Positions 1-10,000 of a stretch of DNA of 64,000 nucleotides are shown here, in pieces. The stretch lies in assembly GCA_965644315.1 (NCBI GenBank), contig CBFFRQ010000081.1:186001-250000 (forward strand), in the 5' to 3' direction. Both the position numbers and the translations under genes were made by a program. Within the stretch, counting starts at the first letter, position 1. Every line of letters starts with the position of its first letter. The notes below the pieces were generated by a model. The model had not been told where the DNA came from. It saw only the letters and a list, made by a program, of their open reading frames with translations, and ran no database searches. The DNA is from Caecitellus pseudoparvulus (Eukaryota; Bigyra: Bicosoecida).

Positions 1-365
1 CTGTCCCCGACGGCGACGACGACGGCGTGCCAGAGCTGGATGGCGTGCCAGATGGACTGCCCGTCGGTGTGCCGCTCACACTGCTCGTGGGTGTACCCGA
101 CACTGTCCCCGACGGTGACGACGACGGCGTGCCAGAGCTGGATGGCGTGCCAGATGGACTGCCCGTCGGTGTGCCGCTCACACTACTCGTGGGTGTACCC
201 GACACTGTCCCCGACGGTGACGACGACGGCGTGCCAGAGCTGGATGGCGTGCCAGATGGACTGCCCGTCGGTGTGCCGCTCACACTGCTCGTGGGTGTAC
301 CCGACACTGTCCCCGACGGTGACGACGACGGCGTGCCAGAGCTGGATGGCGTGCCAGATGGACTG
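1..365. repeat. 102-bp tandem repeat, about 3.6 copies in window
   Basis: Units begin at 27, 129, 231 and 333 (partial), exactly 102 bp apart, and differ at only a few bases. On the minus strand each unit encodes a 34-residue Ser/Thr/Pro/Gly block, so unit length keeps the frame. The array runs off the left edge. Confidence 0.95.
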
Positions 366-556
366 GATGTTGGTGAGGTTGAGGCGGTGGCACTCAGCTA
401 TCGAAGGGATGGACTATGGTTTACAGAGGTGACTTCTTGAGTATACGTTGTGTGGCTTGATTTTGTAGTTTGCAGCTCGACACTGTTGTTTGGCCCAAGC
501 GTTCTCTTTTCGCCAAGGGCAGAAGCAGCTGCTACACATAGGGCTAAAAGGAACAT
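1..556 (-). CDS. Secreted Ser/Thr/Pro/Gly-repeat protein, N-terminal part (cut by left window edge)
   Basis: Reading from ATG at 556, the protein opens with a short hydrophobic signal-like segment (MFLLALCVAAASA) and then a Thr/Ser-rich linker. An in-frame TAG lies at 400-398, yet the same frame continues to position 1 as Ser/Thr/Pro/Gly repeats (TPSSSGTPSSSPSGTVSG type). A 54-nt segment, 446-393, starts GTATAC and ends CTGAG. Removing it preserves the frame and deletes the stop, so I model exon 1 as 556-447 and exon 2 as 392 leftwards. The acceptor lacks a good pyrimidine tract, so an interrupted gene is the alternative. The function is not recognisable. It is probably an extracellular, heavily O-glycosylated wall or mucin-like protein. 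The methionine at 556 gives a short signal peptide, so an upstream exon is possible. Confidence 0.45.
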
Positions 557-1526
557 CAGCACTAGGCCTGCACAAGACGATAAGAATACGTGGTGATCGT
601 GTGTGACTCGGCAGCCCGTAACTGGGGGAAGGCAATGGCGCCTGAAGGATGGAGACGGCAAACCGGAAACACCGACGGCAGCGCAAGTTCTTGCAGCAGC
701 GCGCTCGGCTCATCGAGAATGCCACTGGCTGGGTTCCCTGCCACTGGGGCGTGGAGCCGGCACACGAAAGGATACCACAAGCAATATGTAAGGGATACAG
801 TGCACAGCAAGCTGCTGGGGGCGCAGGCACTCTCTTGGTCATCTGCCTCACTGCACGTGAAACCATTCACCCGCGCACACCATACACCGTCCACGTACCT
901 GTGCTTCTCACGCGCCGCCACCCTCCACGGTGGGCCTTCAGCAAAGTCGGCATCTCAATGATACCGATGGTGCAAGGGGGCCTCTTGGATCTGCCCAGGT
1001 GGACGGGGCGAGGTGGGCCGGAATCACACGCGAACCTCGGAGCCCCGCGAGGTTTGGCACGTTCCTCCTTGTCTGTCCTTGTGGCGCCCCTGGCGACCTA
1101 CGTGGTCCAGGGGGTGCCAAGCAGACAACCGCACATTCACTCCATAGCAGCTCGGCCCTTCAAGCCTGTAGTTGGTCAGTTTTGCCGCGAAGGCGCTCCT
1201 CGTCACGGGTGCGCCGAGCCCCCCCCTCCCACCCCAAGGAACGGCGGCGCCTCGCTTTGCGGCCTCCCGAGTGCGCTGGGGCACACTGTTGCACTTTGCG
1301 AAAAGCACTTCGAGCAGCACACCAAACTTACTCCAACCCGCGTTATTCTCAATGTTGCCCCAACCTCCGAGCTCGACCTCCTGTTACCTGTTTTCGGGCG
1401 CGGTACCCGGAGCGGAAGTTGGCGTGGCGAGGAACGATCTGACCTACGGTACTCCATTGTCGGCCTCCTGGGATCGGAATACAACCAGGAAAGTCAGTCC
1501 CCTCACCCTTATCAGAGTCCGCTATC
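557..1526. other. Intergenic, divergent upstream region; no gene recognised
   Basis: This 970-bp stretch lies between the minus-strand repeat protein and the plus-strand BAP31-like gene. It contains overlapping open frames of 100-300 codons on both strands. None begins convincingly, shows family motifs or has protein-like composition. It probably holds the promoters of both flanking genes. Confidence 0.5.
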
Positions 1527-2116
1527 ATGGCATTTATATTTAGTCTGATCGCTTTCGGGCTCCTTCCAGTGCGTGCTGGGCGTCGAGGCAAGCTCGCATA
1601 TTGCCACGTGACCTCCTCCCACACCTGCCTTTCAGCTGGCGGTGGCACTCTTTTTCCTCGTCTCACTACCATTACCAAGATTCATTAACAAGTGGATCAC
1701 CTGGTTCACCGACAAGGTGCTTTTTTTCAAGTGCGTGTGCCTTTGAAGGGACATGTGAAACGCCCACGAAACGTCCCCGAACTGGCTTCCCCCGCAGGCT
1801 TCATGCACTCGTTGTGACGCTGCCCTTCATCGGAATCGTCATTCTCATTTCGGGTGTGACGCTGGTGGTGGCTATGCTGGGGGCTGCAGCGAAAGCAGAA
1901 GCCGTGGCAACTGCAAAGGCTGCTGGTCAGACGCAAGTGTCACACAGTCCCCTTGCCTTGAAGTGGCGTGAGGAGAGAAATGCCTGGTTGGCTGGATTCA
2001 ATCTCTTTGCTTGGCTCGCACTGTGGGCCCACTGCTCAGCCGTATCAGCGCTGAACGGTGGCACCGTGGGGCGTGCACGCGGGCGTGGGGACCAGGGGCA
2101 CGCACATCAGGAGTGA
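1527..2116 (+). CDS. BAP31/BAP29-like ER transmembrane protein
   Basis: I reconstruct three exons, 1527-1568, 1636-1730 and 1798-2116, with two 67-bp introns (GTGCGT donors, TTTCAG and CCGCAG acceptors), giving 151 residues. Three hydrophobic segments follow the Bap31 pattern: residues about 1-27, 47-76 and 109-130. The stretch WREERNAWLAGFNLF matches the family's conserved AQRNLYIAGFSLLL position before the third helix. Family members sit in the endoplasmic reticulum and help sort and retain membrane proteins. The tail after the third helix is short and unlike the usual coiled coil with KKXX signal, so the 3' end may be truncated or another exon may have been missed. The gene is tail-to-tail with riboflavin kinase, 170 bp apart. 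Confidence 0.7.
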
Positions 2117-2286
2117 ATGCAGACGACCCAGCTGTGATGAATTGCACCTTTGCACTGGGAAGCAAGGGCAGACCATGCGAGCCCCGCGCCTGGGCACCTC
2201 GGCTGGTGCTTTGTGGCCCGCCTGCCGACTTCTTCCCTGGGCAGCAAGTCGTGCGCTTGAAGGCGTGATGCTCAGGGTGGACGCAG

Positions 2287-3084
2287 CTACGCAGAGCTTG
2301 GTACAAAAAAGTCATCATCTGCTCCACCTTCCTCGTCCAGGGCCACGTATGCCGCGTGGATGTCCGAGTGGATGGCCGCAATGAGGGCATCTGTAGCAAT
2401 GGCGATAATTCAGGGCCGTGCCAAACTATTGAAGGACAAGCCTTGCCGAGCGGTCCACGTCACATACCAAGACTATCGAAGTTCATCTCTGGCCGCAGGT
2501 AGCCTGTCACAACCAGCTTCAGCTGCTTCCCGTAGAAGTCTTCCTCGAAGTGAGCAAGCAGGTGAGGCTCCTGTGCACGGCCGACAGAAAAAAGTAGCTT
2601 CCCCAGCAAAGTGTTAATGAAGCAGTACTAGCACAACTTACAACAGTCTTTGTCTTGTTGCCATAAAAGGGGTTCCTGCGCACAGTGAGAGGTCGATTGA
2701 TGCGGAAATTGAAGATAGACACGAGCATCCCCTCACGGACCACCCGATGGACATGACCATCTTGCAAGGCACTTCTCCGTCCACACTAGCCCATCCATAG
2801 TAGACACCAGGGTTGAGGCCGTCAAGCTCTGCACCGAGGGTCTCGACCGGCAAATTTGCCGTGGGCACTCCAAGCTCCTTGCTTCCTCGCCCGAACCCCT
2901 TCACAACCTCGCCCTGCAAGCGCACAGGTGCACCCAGCTGCTCCTTGGCCGCGTAATCTAACATTTTCACTTTAAGCGCTTGTTGGGTTGCGAGGCTGAG
3001 CCCCCTGCCTTTGCTTCCTGGCTCGGTAGCTTCCTCCTCGACGGACCCGGTTACGGGGGTCTCTCTGTAACTTGAGGCTGCCAT
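2287..3084 (-). CDS. RFK: Riboflavin kinase
   Basis: It phosphorylates riboflavin to FMN with ATP, the first step of flavin cofactor synthesis, usually in cytosol. Four exons give 194 residues: 3084-2741, 2675-2642, 2570-2468 and 2390-2287, separated by introns of 65, 71 and 77 bp. All junctions keep the frame. Signature motifs are GFGRGSKELGVPTANLP (about residues 63-79, nucleotide-binding loop including the PTAN metal motif), NPFYGNKTKTVEPHLL, EEDFYGKQLKLVVTGYLRPE and MNFDSLDALIAAI. The first 52 residues are a family-atypical extension. There is no FAD synthetase or phosphatase domain, so it resembles the monofunctional animal/yeast enzyme rather than bacterial RibF or the plant fusion. The first intron uses a less common donor, GTCCGT. 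Confidence 0.93.
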
Positions 3085-3464
3085 GAGGGCAAAGGGAGGC
3101 CGGGCTGGGCTGCGCTCTTGCGTGGGTAAGTATCAGCCTTTCTCTGGAACGAGGCAGGCACTTGTGACGAGGAAGCCGGGGGTCTGCCTTGGCCCGCAGA
3201 GTCTCGAGGCAATCAAATCTGTCCGTCTGTACCAAGTGTTGATGTGGTCATCCGAATTGCCTTTTCCTCCAGTCCACAGGATCTACATCGCACTCCAACT
3301 GGTAGTGTTCGACCAGCCCTTGTCATGCTTTCCGTCACAGCTGCGCGCGTGGCGCCCCGCCGTGCGTGAATTACGGCGTTTCAGGCGCGAAACGTGCGCG
3401 GCACGCCCCCAACGCCACCCGCCGCACAGTGCTTGGGCAGCCAGTCCCCCGTGCCTTGACGCGC
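3085..3464. other. Head-to-head promoter region between riboflavin kinase and FUN14 gene
   Basis: This 380-bp interval separates two divergently transcribed genes. It presumably carries both promoters. I see no TATA box or other element I would defend, and no extra gene. Confidence 0.5.
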
Positions 3465-4180
3465 ATGAGGTCTTCAGCTTGCTCAGTTCCATACCAAGTC
3501 TCAAGTATGTGATCCGCTTGCCGCCCTCCTTGCCATTTGCCTGACCCTTTCCTCGCGTGTTTTGCTCAGCCAAGCACCAGCGCCAAGCAGCCAACGCAGT
3601 CAAGGGCCTTTCCGGGGCCGCTGCGGTCTGGTTTGCTGCCTCCTCCATTGTTTCCAATGAAGGGGGAGCTGCTGCTCCCACTCCCCCCCTGGCGGAGGCT
3701 GGGGGGCCTGCTTTGGCAGGAGGGGCAGCTGCAGAAACCGCGGCTCCGCCATCACCTACTGCAGTGGAAGACCCGGACATCAAGGCTGCCAAGGCTGCTG
3801 CCGAGGAGGCCATGAAGAAGGCATCTGCCGCCATGTTTAAGATCGCGTCTTCAGAGTACGCTGGCCAGCTGAGCGTCGGCGCCCTCGCGGGTTTCTGCTC
3901 TGGCTACGCGCTGAAGAAGGTCGGCAAAGTTGCTGCTTTCGTCGGCGGCCTGGCCTTCATCGGCTTCCAAGTTGCTCGCTACAACGGAGTCGTAAAGTCC
4001 CCTGACTGGAAGGCTGTGGACAAGCAGTTTGTGGCTGCACTGGATGCGAACGGAGACGGCAAGGTTGACATGGAAGACGTCAGCTTGCACTTGCAAAAGC
4101 TGCAGGCGTATCTCTCCGTTGGCCTGCCCTCGTCCACCGCATTCGGCATTGCCTTCATTTTGGGCTTGCGGTACGGTTGA
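3465..4180 (+). CDS. FUN14 domain protein with an EF-hand loop
   Basis: I model exon 1 as 3465-3504 and exon 2 as 3570-4180, with a 65-bp intron (GTATGT...GCTCAG), giving 216 residues. An Ala-rich N-terminus leads to a helix (about 77-94), then the FUN14 core, including SVGALAGFCSGYALKKVGK and a hydrophobic hairpin. A single EF-hand-like loop (DANGDGKVDMED) sits between membrane segments, and the protein ends with the family-typical LGLRYG. FUN14 proteins lie in the outer mitochondrial membrane. In animals FUNDC1 is a mitophagy receptor, and a role at contact sites is known. The calcium-binding loop is unusual for animal homologues and suggests calcium sensing, which is inference. The start is chosen because it restores frame across a good intron. 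ATG within exon 2 is an alternative. Confidence 0.85.
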
Positions 4181-4316
4181 AGTGGTGCCACCCTTGCGAC
4201 CCGCTCGAGCCAAGCAGGACTTGCGCTGGGGCTTTGTGAAGGACGAGGTCCGCAGCAACGGAATGCACAGCGCATACAATTGTGTTCTTTTCACTTCACT
4301 TGCATTCTGGTACCCC

Positions 4317-6244
4317 TCAGCTGCGCGGGGGAAATACTACACGTTTCACTGGGTTTGTCATTGTCACTTCTTCACCCTCAGCGTCATCAAGTGTTCGCCC
4401 AGCGAGGTGCGATCTCGAAAGGGCATCATCACTTTGGGCATCCTGGGCGACAGGCTTGACTTGACGTGAGGAGTAAGCTTTCCAGACAACGAAAGCGATG
4501 AAGAGTGTCCCTGCAGTGGCAGCAGCAGCAATGCCGATGATCGACGAGGGTGGCAAGCTCTCAGGAGTGTCCTTCACAGAGGCAGAGTTGCCATTCTGCT
4601 CATCGTTCTCAGTGCTTGCCGTGACTTCTCCTGAGGCTATGGATCCTTCGAAAACGGTTCCCCACTGCCCAGTAAGGCTGTTCTCTGAGGCTGCAGTTGA
4701 CTTAAGCACACTTGTCATGCTCCCATCTTGCATGGAGCGGTCGACAGAGGATGCCAACTCCTGGGCCTGGCCAGCATCCGAAGCATCGATGGTCACGTTG
4801 GCTTGGAGTGCATCTGCCTCCAGGCTTCGGCGCAAGGCAGCTGCTGTGCGCCCACATGGACTGATGACTACAACTCTCACAGCATCGACACTCACACCAG
4901 CCAGCCGTGCCACGACTCGTGCAAGGAATGCTTCGAGCGCAGCCGTCGAGCTCACACCTTGGCACCTTACACCTTGGACCACAAGCTTGATCTTCACGGC
5001 AGCTACTCCTGGGGTCGGAGCAGGCACAGAAGTAGCAAATGCTGTCGGTGAAGCAGATGGAAGTGAGCTTCTAGACGGCGTACTGGATGCAGAGGCAGAG
5101 GGGGGCATTGTCGCTGATGGCGACAAAGTTGGAGTTTGCGTCGGAAAAGCTGACGCCGTCGCGTTGCTGCTCGGCCAAGGCGATGGCACAGCTGACGCGT
5201 TGCTGCTCGGCCAAGGCGATGGCACAGCTGACGCTGACGCGTTGCTGCTTGGCCAAGGCGATGGCACAGCTGACGCTGACGCGTTGCTGCTTGAGTTGAA
5301 AGGAGATGCTGAAGCCGACGCTGTCGCGTTGCTGCTCGGCCAGGCCGATGGTGAAGCCGACGCCGTTGCGTTGCTGCTCGAGTTGACAGGAGATGCTGGA
5401 GCCGACGCTGTCGCGCTGCTGCTCGGCCAGGCCGATGGTGAAGCCGACGCCGTTGCGTTGCTGCTTGAGTTGAAAGGAGATGCTGAAGCCGACGCTGTCG
5501 CGTTGCTGCTCGGCCAAGGCGATGGCACAGCTGACGCTGACGCGTTGCTGCTCGGCCAAGGCGATGGCACAGCTGACGCTGACGCGTTGCTGCTCGGCCA
5601 AGGCGATGGCACAGCTGACGCTGACGCGTTGCTGCTCGACCAGGCCGATGGTGAAGCCGACGCTGACGCGTTGCCGCTTGTGTTGAAAGGAGATGCTGAA
5701 GCCGACGCTGTCGCGCTGCTGCTCGGCCAGGCCGATGGTGAAGCCGACGCTGACGCGTTGCCGCTTGTGTTGAAAGGCGATGGTGAAGTCGACGCTGTCA
5801 TGCTGCTGCTCGGCCAGGCCGATGGTGAAGCCGACGCCGTTGCGTTGCTGCTCGAGTTGACAGGAGATGCTGAAGCCGACGCTGTCGCGCTGCTGCTCGA
5901 CCAGGCCGATGGTGAAGCCGACGCTGACGCGTTGCCGCTTGTGTTGAAAGGCGATGGTGAAGTCGACGCTGTCATGCTGCTGCTCGGCCAGGCCGATGGT
6001 GAAGCCGACGCTGACGCGTTGCCGCTTGTGTTGAAAGGCGATGGTGAAGTCGACGCTGTCATGCTGCTGCTCGGCCAGGCCGATGGTGAAGCCGACGCTG
6101 ACGCGTTGCCGCTTGTGTTGAAAGGCGTGAAGCTTGAGGATGGGGACTCTTGCGGTGTTGGTGAAATAGTGCTCGTGGGGCTCGGTGTCGTTGTCGGGGC
6201 TGCCCGAGAAACTGCAAGTAACACAGCCAAGAGCAACCCCAGCT
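4317..6244 (-). CDS. Mucin-like Ser/Ala/Pro repeat, single-pass membrane protein
   Basis: The open frame runs from a likely 3' splice site (TTTGCAG at 6250-6245) to a stop at 4317, about 640 residues. It begins with a signal-like segment (LGLLLAVLLAVSRA), then about 330 residues of degenerate repeats rich in NASASASPSAWPSS with many N-glycosylation sequons. An alpha/beta-looking segment follows (about residues 400-510, starting VKIKLVVQGVRCQG), then one transmembrane helix (about 566-588, IIGIAAAATAGTLFIAFVVW) and a charged 50-residue cytoplasmic tail. This is the layout of a type I cell-surface glycoprotein. No ATG is in frame at the 5' end, so the first coding exon is missing from this model and probably lies just upstream of 6250. 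No specific function can be assigned. Confidence 0.7.
5155..6125. repeat. Degenerate coding minisatellite (42-bp and 87-bp units)
   Basis: The repeat part of the mucin-like gene is built from interleaved units. One is a 42-bp block encoding a 14-residue WPSSNASASAVPSP type repeat, clearest at about 5160-5290 and 5505-5640. The other is an 87-bp block encoding a 29-residue repeat with FNTSGNASASAS, clearest at 5660-6120. All units are multiples of three. Confidence 0.85.
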
Positions 6245-6250
6245 CTGCAA

Positions 6251-7066
6251 AGTAAAAGGAGTGGAAGAAGGGTGTGCAAGCGGACTTTAGGGTTGTTGAG
6301 CATGCCCTAGGGCTTGTGGCGAGCTGGCAGGCCTTCTGCTGACGAAGGCTGTGCGAGTTGCCTCACACCAGCCAAGGTGCACCACGCCAAACAGCCAAGC
6401 ACCACGCTATCCGAACAAGGATCCGATAGTAGGCATTCACAACACTTGTAGCATAAAGCACAAGGATCAAACAAAACTTCTGGATCGCTCTGCTTGCTTG
6501 GCGTGCGTACAAGGCCCGGAGGGCATGCGAGGCTGGTGCCATTGCGCAGCGCCACGCACCGCCCAATCGTCGACGGCAAGGGGAGCCTTGCGCAGGCTTT
6601 CGCGAGAAAGCCATGTTGAAAATGGAGGGTTTCAGACTGGCGAAGATGATGCACTCGCGGGTGGCAAAGTCTCAGGTCTCTGGTGGCTTGAAGAAGGTGT
6701 GCAAGGTTGCACTTGCTGACTGCGGTTCCGGGAAAGCTTGCCTGTCGACAAGCACAGTCAGGGAAGAGGTTCCCAGACACAGAGAGCTAAAATACAACAT
6801 GTCAGCCCGTACCACTTGTGATGTCAAGACGTGGGAGTGCTGAAATGTCTCGGGTTATCTCAACTGCAGTCCGGAAGTAGGTTGCAGTTTTCCGCTATAG
6901 CCGCAGACGATGGAGGGGGGGTGGAGGGGGGTCACGGTTACGTCTCTTTTTGCTCAGCGGCCTGCGAAAGAGTTGGGCGGGAGGCGGAGTGTCAGCTTCG
7001 CTTCATGCTTGCATTTGCACCACGTCTTCACAGAACGCAAGCAGCAACCAGAAGTTTCTTCAAGGC
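6251..7066. other. Intergenic region; no gene recognised
   Basis: This 816-bp stretch lies between the mucin-like gene's modelled 5' boundary and the stop codon of the giant E2 gene, both on the minus strand. It should hold the missing first exon and promoter of the mucin-like gene and the 3' end of the giant transcript. Open frames here show no recognisable protein features. Confidence 0.45.
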
Positions 7067-10000
7067 TTACTCGGCAGGCGATGCTGTCTCGTCCGTGCTC
7101 GCTGCTGCTGCTGGTTGTGCTGCTTCCGCTTCGCCAGAAGATGGTGCAGCGGCTTCAGTAGTGCCAGCTGCGCCTTCGGCAGCAGCTTCCATCCCTTCGG
7201 CCGCTGGGGTTGTTGACTCTTCGGCTGCCTTGGTGGGGTCAGGCACAGAGAACAACTCAATGTGCTGTGCAAGGTAAGCTTCTCCAGAAGAGAACACCCA
7301 GTTTGCTGCTTGGTCCACTTTGTACTCCGCCTGCTCCAGTGCATGTAGGACGAGCCCTGCAGGATAACTACCACCAAGCATGTCCATGAGGTTCGAAAAA
7401 GTTGCCAGTTTCTCAGCATCAGCATCAGCTGAGGTAGCACCACCGCCTTCACCTGCTGCCTCGCTCGCTGGCTCAGCGACGGCTCCATCTCCAGCTGGCT
7501 CCGCTGCAGGTGCCTCCTCATCACAAGGTGAAGGCCCCAGCTTGGCGAGCTCCACTTTCAAGTCTTCGTACTTCTTCGTAAGCTCGGGGAGGTGTGATGC
7601 GTTGGTGGAGTCAGCCCCTTCCGCGATCCAGCCCTCAATGAGGTTCATGATGTACTTGCGCTTCAGTCTGAAATGCTCCTTGACAGCCTCCTCGAATCCT
7701 TGGGGTGGGTTCCTCAGTTGATCCAGCATGGCCCACGTGACTGTGCCACGTCGGAGCTTCTCATACCCACCATTGTCTGCGTACCTTACGAGTTCGTCAC
7801 CCTCCTTCGTGCCGCGTTGCCGCTCGTACCCTGGCTCATTGTATGCCGGCTCGGGAACCAAGATCAGCGCCTGGATGCTGACGAGCACCTGCAGCAGAGT
7901 GGAAGTGTCCTTGTTCCACTCTTCAGCCCGGCTGCCTCCCGACCACGTGCCCAACAGACTCAGGCACACTTTGCCGTTTGCGTACAGGTTGGGGTTGAAG
8001 CGGAACGATCCTCCACCTGTCGTGATGATCTTGCAATGTGGTGGAGCGTTCGGGTAGTCGGCGTGGCAGTAAATATCAAAGACGAAGGCCCCCGAGTCGT
8101 ATGGGGTGTTGTCGGGGCCGAAGATCAGCGCCTGCATGATGTACGGGCGGCGCTTGTCGTGGCGCAGCAGCACCGTGGACTCCCAGCTCAGAGGCAAGTT
8201 CTTCTTCATGGAGCGCAACTCGGCCTTGCAGCGCTTGGTCGTGGTGGCCTTCATGCTGCTGGCCTCCGAAGTGATGGAGCTGGAGAAGACGGAGCGGAAG
8301 CCTGACTTCAGCGAAAACGCCTCCGTCCCAAACGCGTGCTTCTTCATAGTTTCGCAGTACAGCTCCTTGAGGGCTGCACTATCACCTCCTGCACTTCCGA
8401 AGGCGGCCTCTGACGGGCAAGCTTCACCAGCCCCGGTTGCCGCGGGCAAGGCAGCTGCAGCTTGACGAGCCTCGTGCGCCGCCACCGCATTTTGTACGAT
8501 GGCCGACGTCGCTGAGAGCAGTGACATGACATTCACGTTTATGCTGTCATCCTTCAGGCCTGATCCAACAAGCCGCACGTGCTCTGCAGGTGCCGAGACC
8601 GTGGTGGCGCTTGTGGAGCCTGCAGCTTTGTCAATGGCTGCTCGGGTTGCATCCAGGGCCTCTTGAAAGGCGGCCTGGGAGATCGGTTCAGCGGCATCAA
8701 ACACATTAGCTTTTAACGCTTCCCCTGCCTCCATTTCCAGGTAGTCTGAAGCTGTATCACCCTGCTCCTTCATCAACTCGTGCACGCTCTGCCCTTGATC
8801 CGGGAGAGGTCCGAGCAGGTGCACGAGCTGCTCGTTCTGCGCCAAGCAAACAATCATGCTGTACACAGTCGCGTAGAATCCCGCTGCTCCGAAGATGTCC
8901 ATCTCAGTCGTTCGCAGGTACGCTTGCAAGACTGGGAGCAAGCACGACTTCTCTAGGCGCATGCTCGTGTCTTCGGGTAGGAGCTGCCCAGCTTCTCGGC
9001 CCTTGCGGGGCGGTGACAGGAGTGCCTTCACAACCTGCAACAGCTGGATGGACTTGACCTGCCGCTCCAGGCGTCTTGCAGCCGCAGCCGCCAACTCCGA
9101 CTCTGAATGTGTGCCGGCAGCACCTTCATAGCCATACCCTGTGCCCTTTGCCCAGAATTCCCCGTCTCCGTCCTCTTCCTTGCGGCGTGCAGCAGCCTCA
9201 GCCTTCGCTTCACGTGCAGCGTGGCGAGCAGCCACGACAGCAGTGTCTTCGAATTGCTCAACCCAAGCTTCATCTCGGGGACCTGTCGCCTGGAGCTGCC
9301 CCAGGCGTACCAGCAGCAAGTCCAAGGTGCCAGAGGACACGGCCTGCTCCCGCAAGCCAGCTGGCTGCAGCACTGCACCGTTGAAAAGCGACTCAAGCGC
9401 AGGCAGCAGCGTCCCGCTGGGATCAGCACAGGCTGCCTCCGAGGGGGAGGGCATGCTCTGAACAGATGCCGCGCCCAGGGTCAGAGCGTGCAGCAGCAGC
9501 GCCATGCAGTCCACGTCTGCAACGACACAGGAAGAAAAGCCTGGCAGGCCCAGGAAAGACTCCAGGCTGCGGAGAAATGCCAGCCATGCATCGCGCTTGA
9601 TGTCCTGTGGCTTCGTGGGAGCTGCACCGCCTTGCTTGTCATCCCCAGCGCTCATTTCACCCTGCCAGTCCAGGGTGGCGATGCGTCCACGAATGAGGGC
9701 CACCAAGCGCGGTAGCCCACCCGCTGATGCAATCCATTGGAAAATGGGGCTGTTACCAACGGTGTGGAAGGGTGTTTCGATGGACACGTCTCCAACGGCC
9801 CCTGTTGGGGCAAGGTCTCGGGGCTGCACGATGGCCACGCTCGGGCCTGGAAGGTCGGGAGATTCTGAGCCGTCGCTCCATGCAATGCTGTAAGTCAAGG
9901 ATAACAGGTCTGATCCCAAGCCTTCAGCGGCACTCGCGTGCTGAGGTCCCCCCTTGCTCTCGCTTGCACCGCCGTCTGCTGCCATGGGTACTGCGATGGT

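Noticed and set aside
1-365. Regularly spaced repeat array resembling CRISPR
   Set aside because: Units are directly adjacent without unique spacers, keep a coding frame, and the DNA is eukaryotic.
649-1548. 299-codon plus-strand frame
   Set aside because: No protein-like composition, motif or conserved segment, and it overlaps the true first exon of the BAP31-like gene in another frame.
4498-6255. 585-codon plus-strand frame rich in Ala, Asp, Leu and Gly
   Set aside because: It is the mirror of the minus-strand Ser/Ala/Pro repeats. The minus frame has a signal-like start, sequons, one TM helix and a charged tail, and resembles other surface proteins in the window.
5071-6303. 410-codon minus-strand frame starting with a signal-like ATG (MLNNPKVRLHTLLPLLLLC)
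   Set aside because: It is the alternative frame of the same repeat DNA and stops without any domain or TM segment. The ATG could still be relevant if a missed splice joins it to the main frame, but no phase-correct junction was found.
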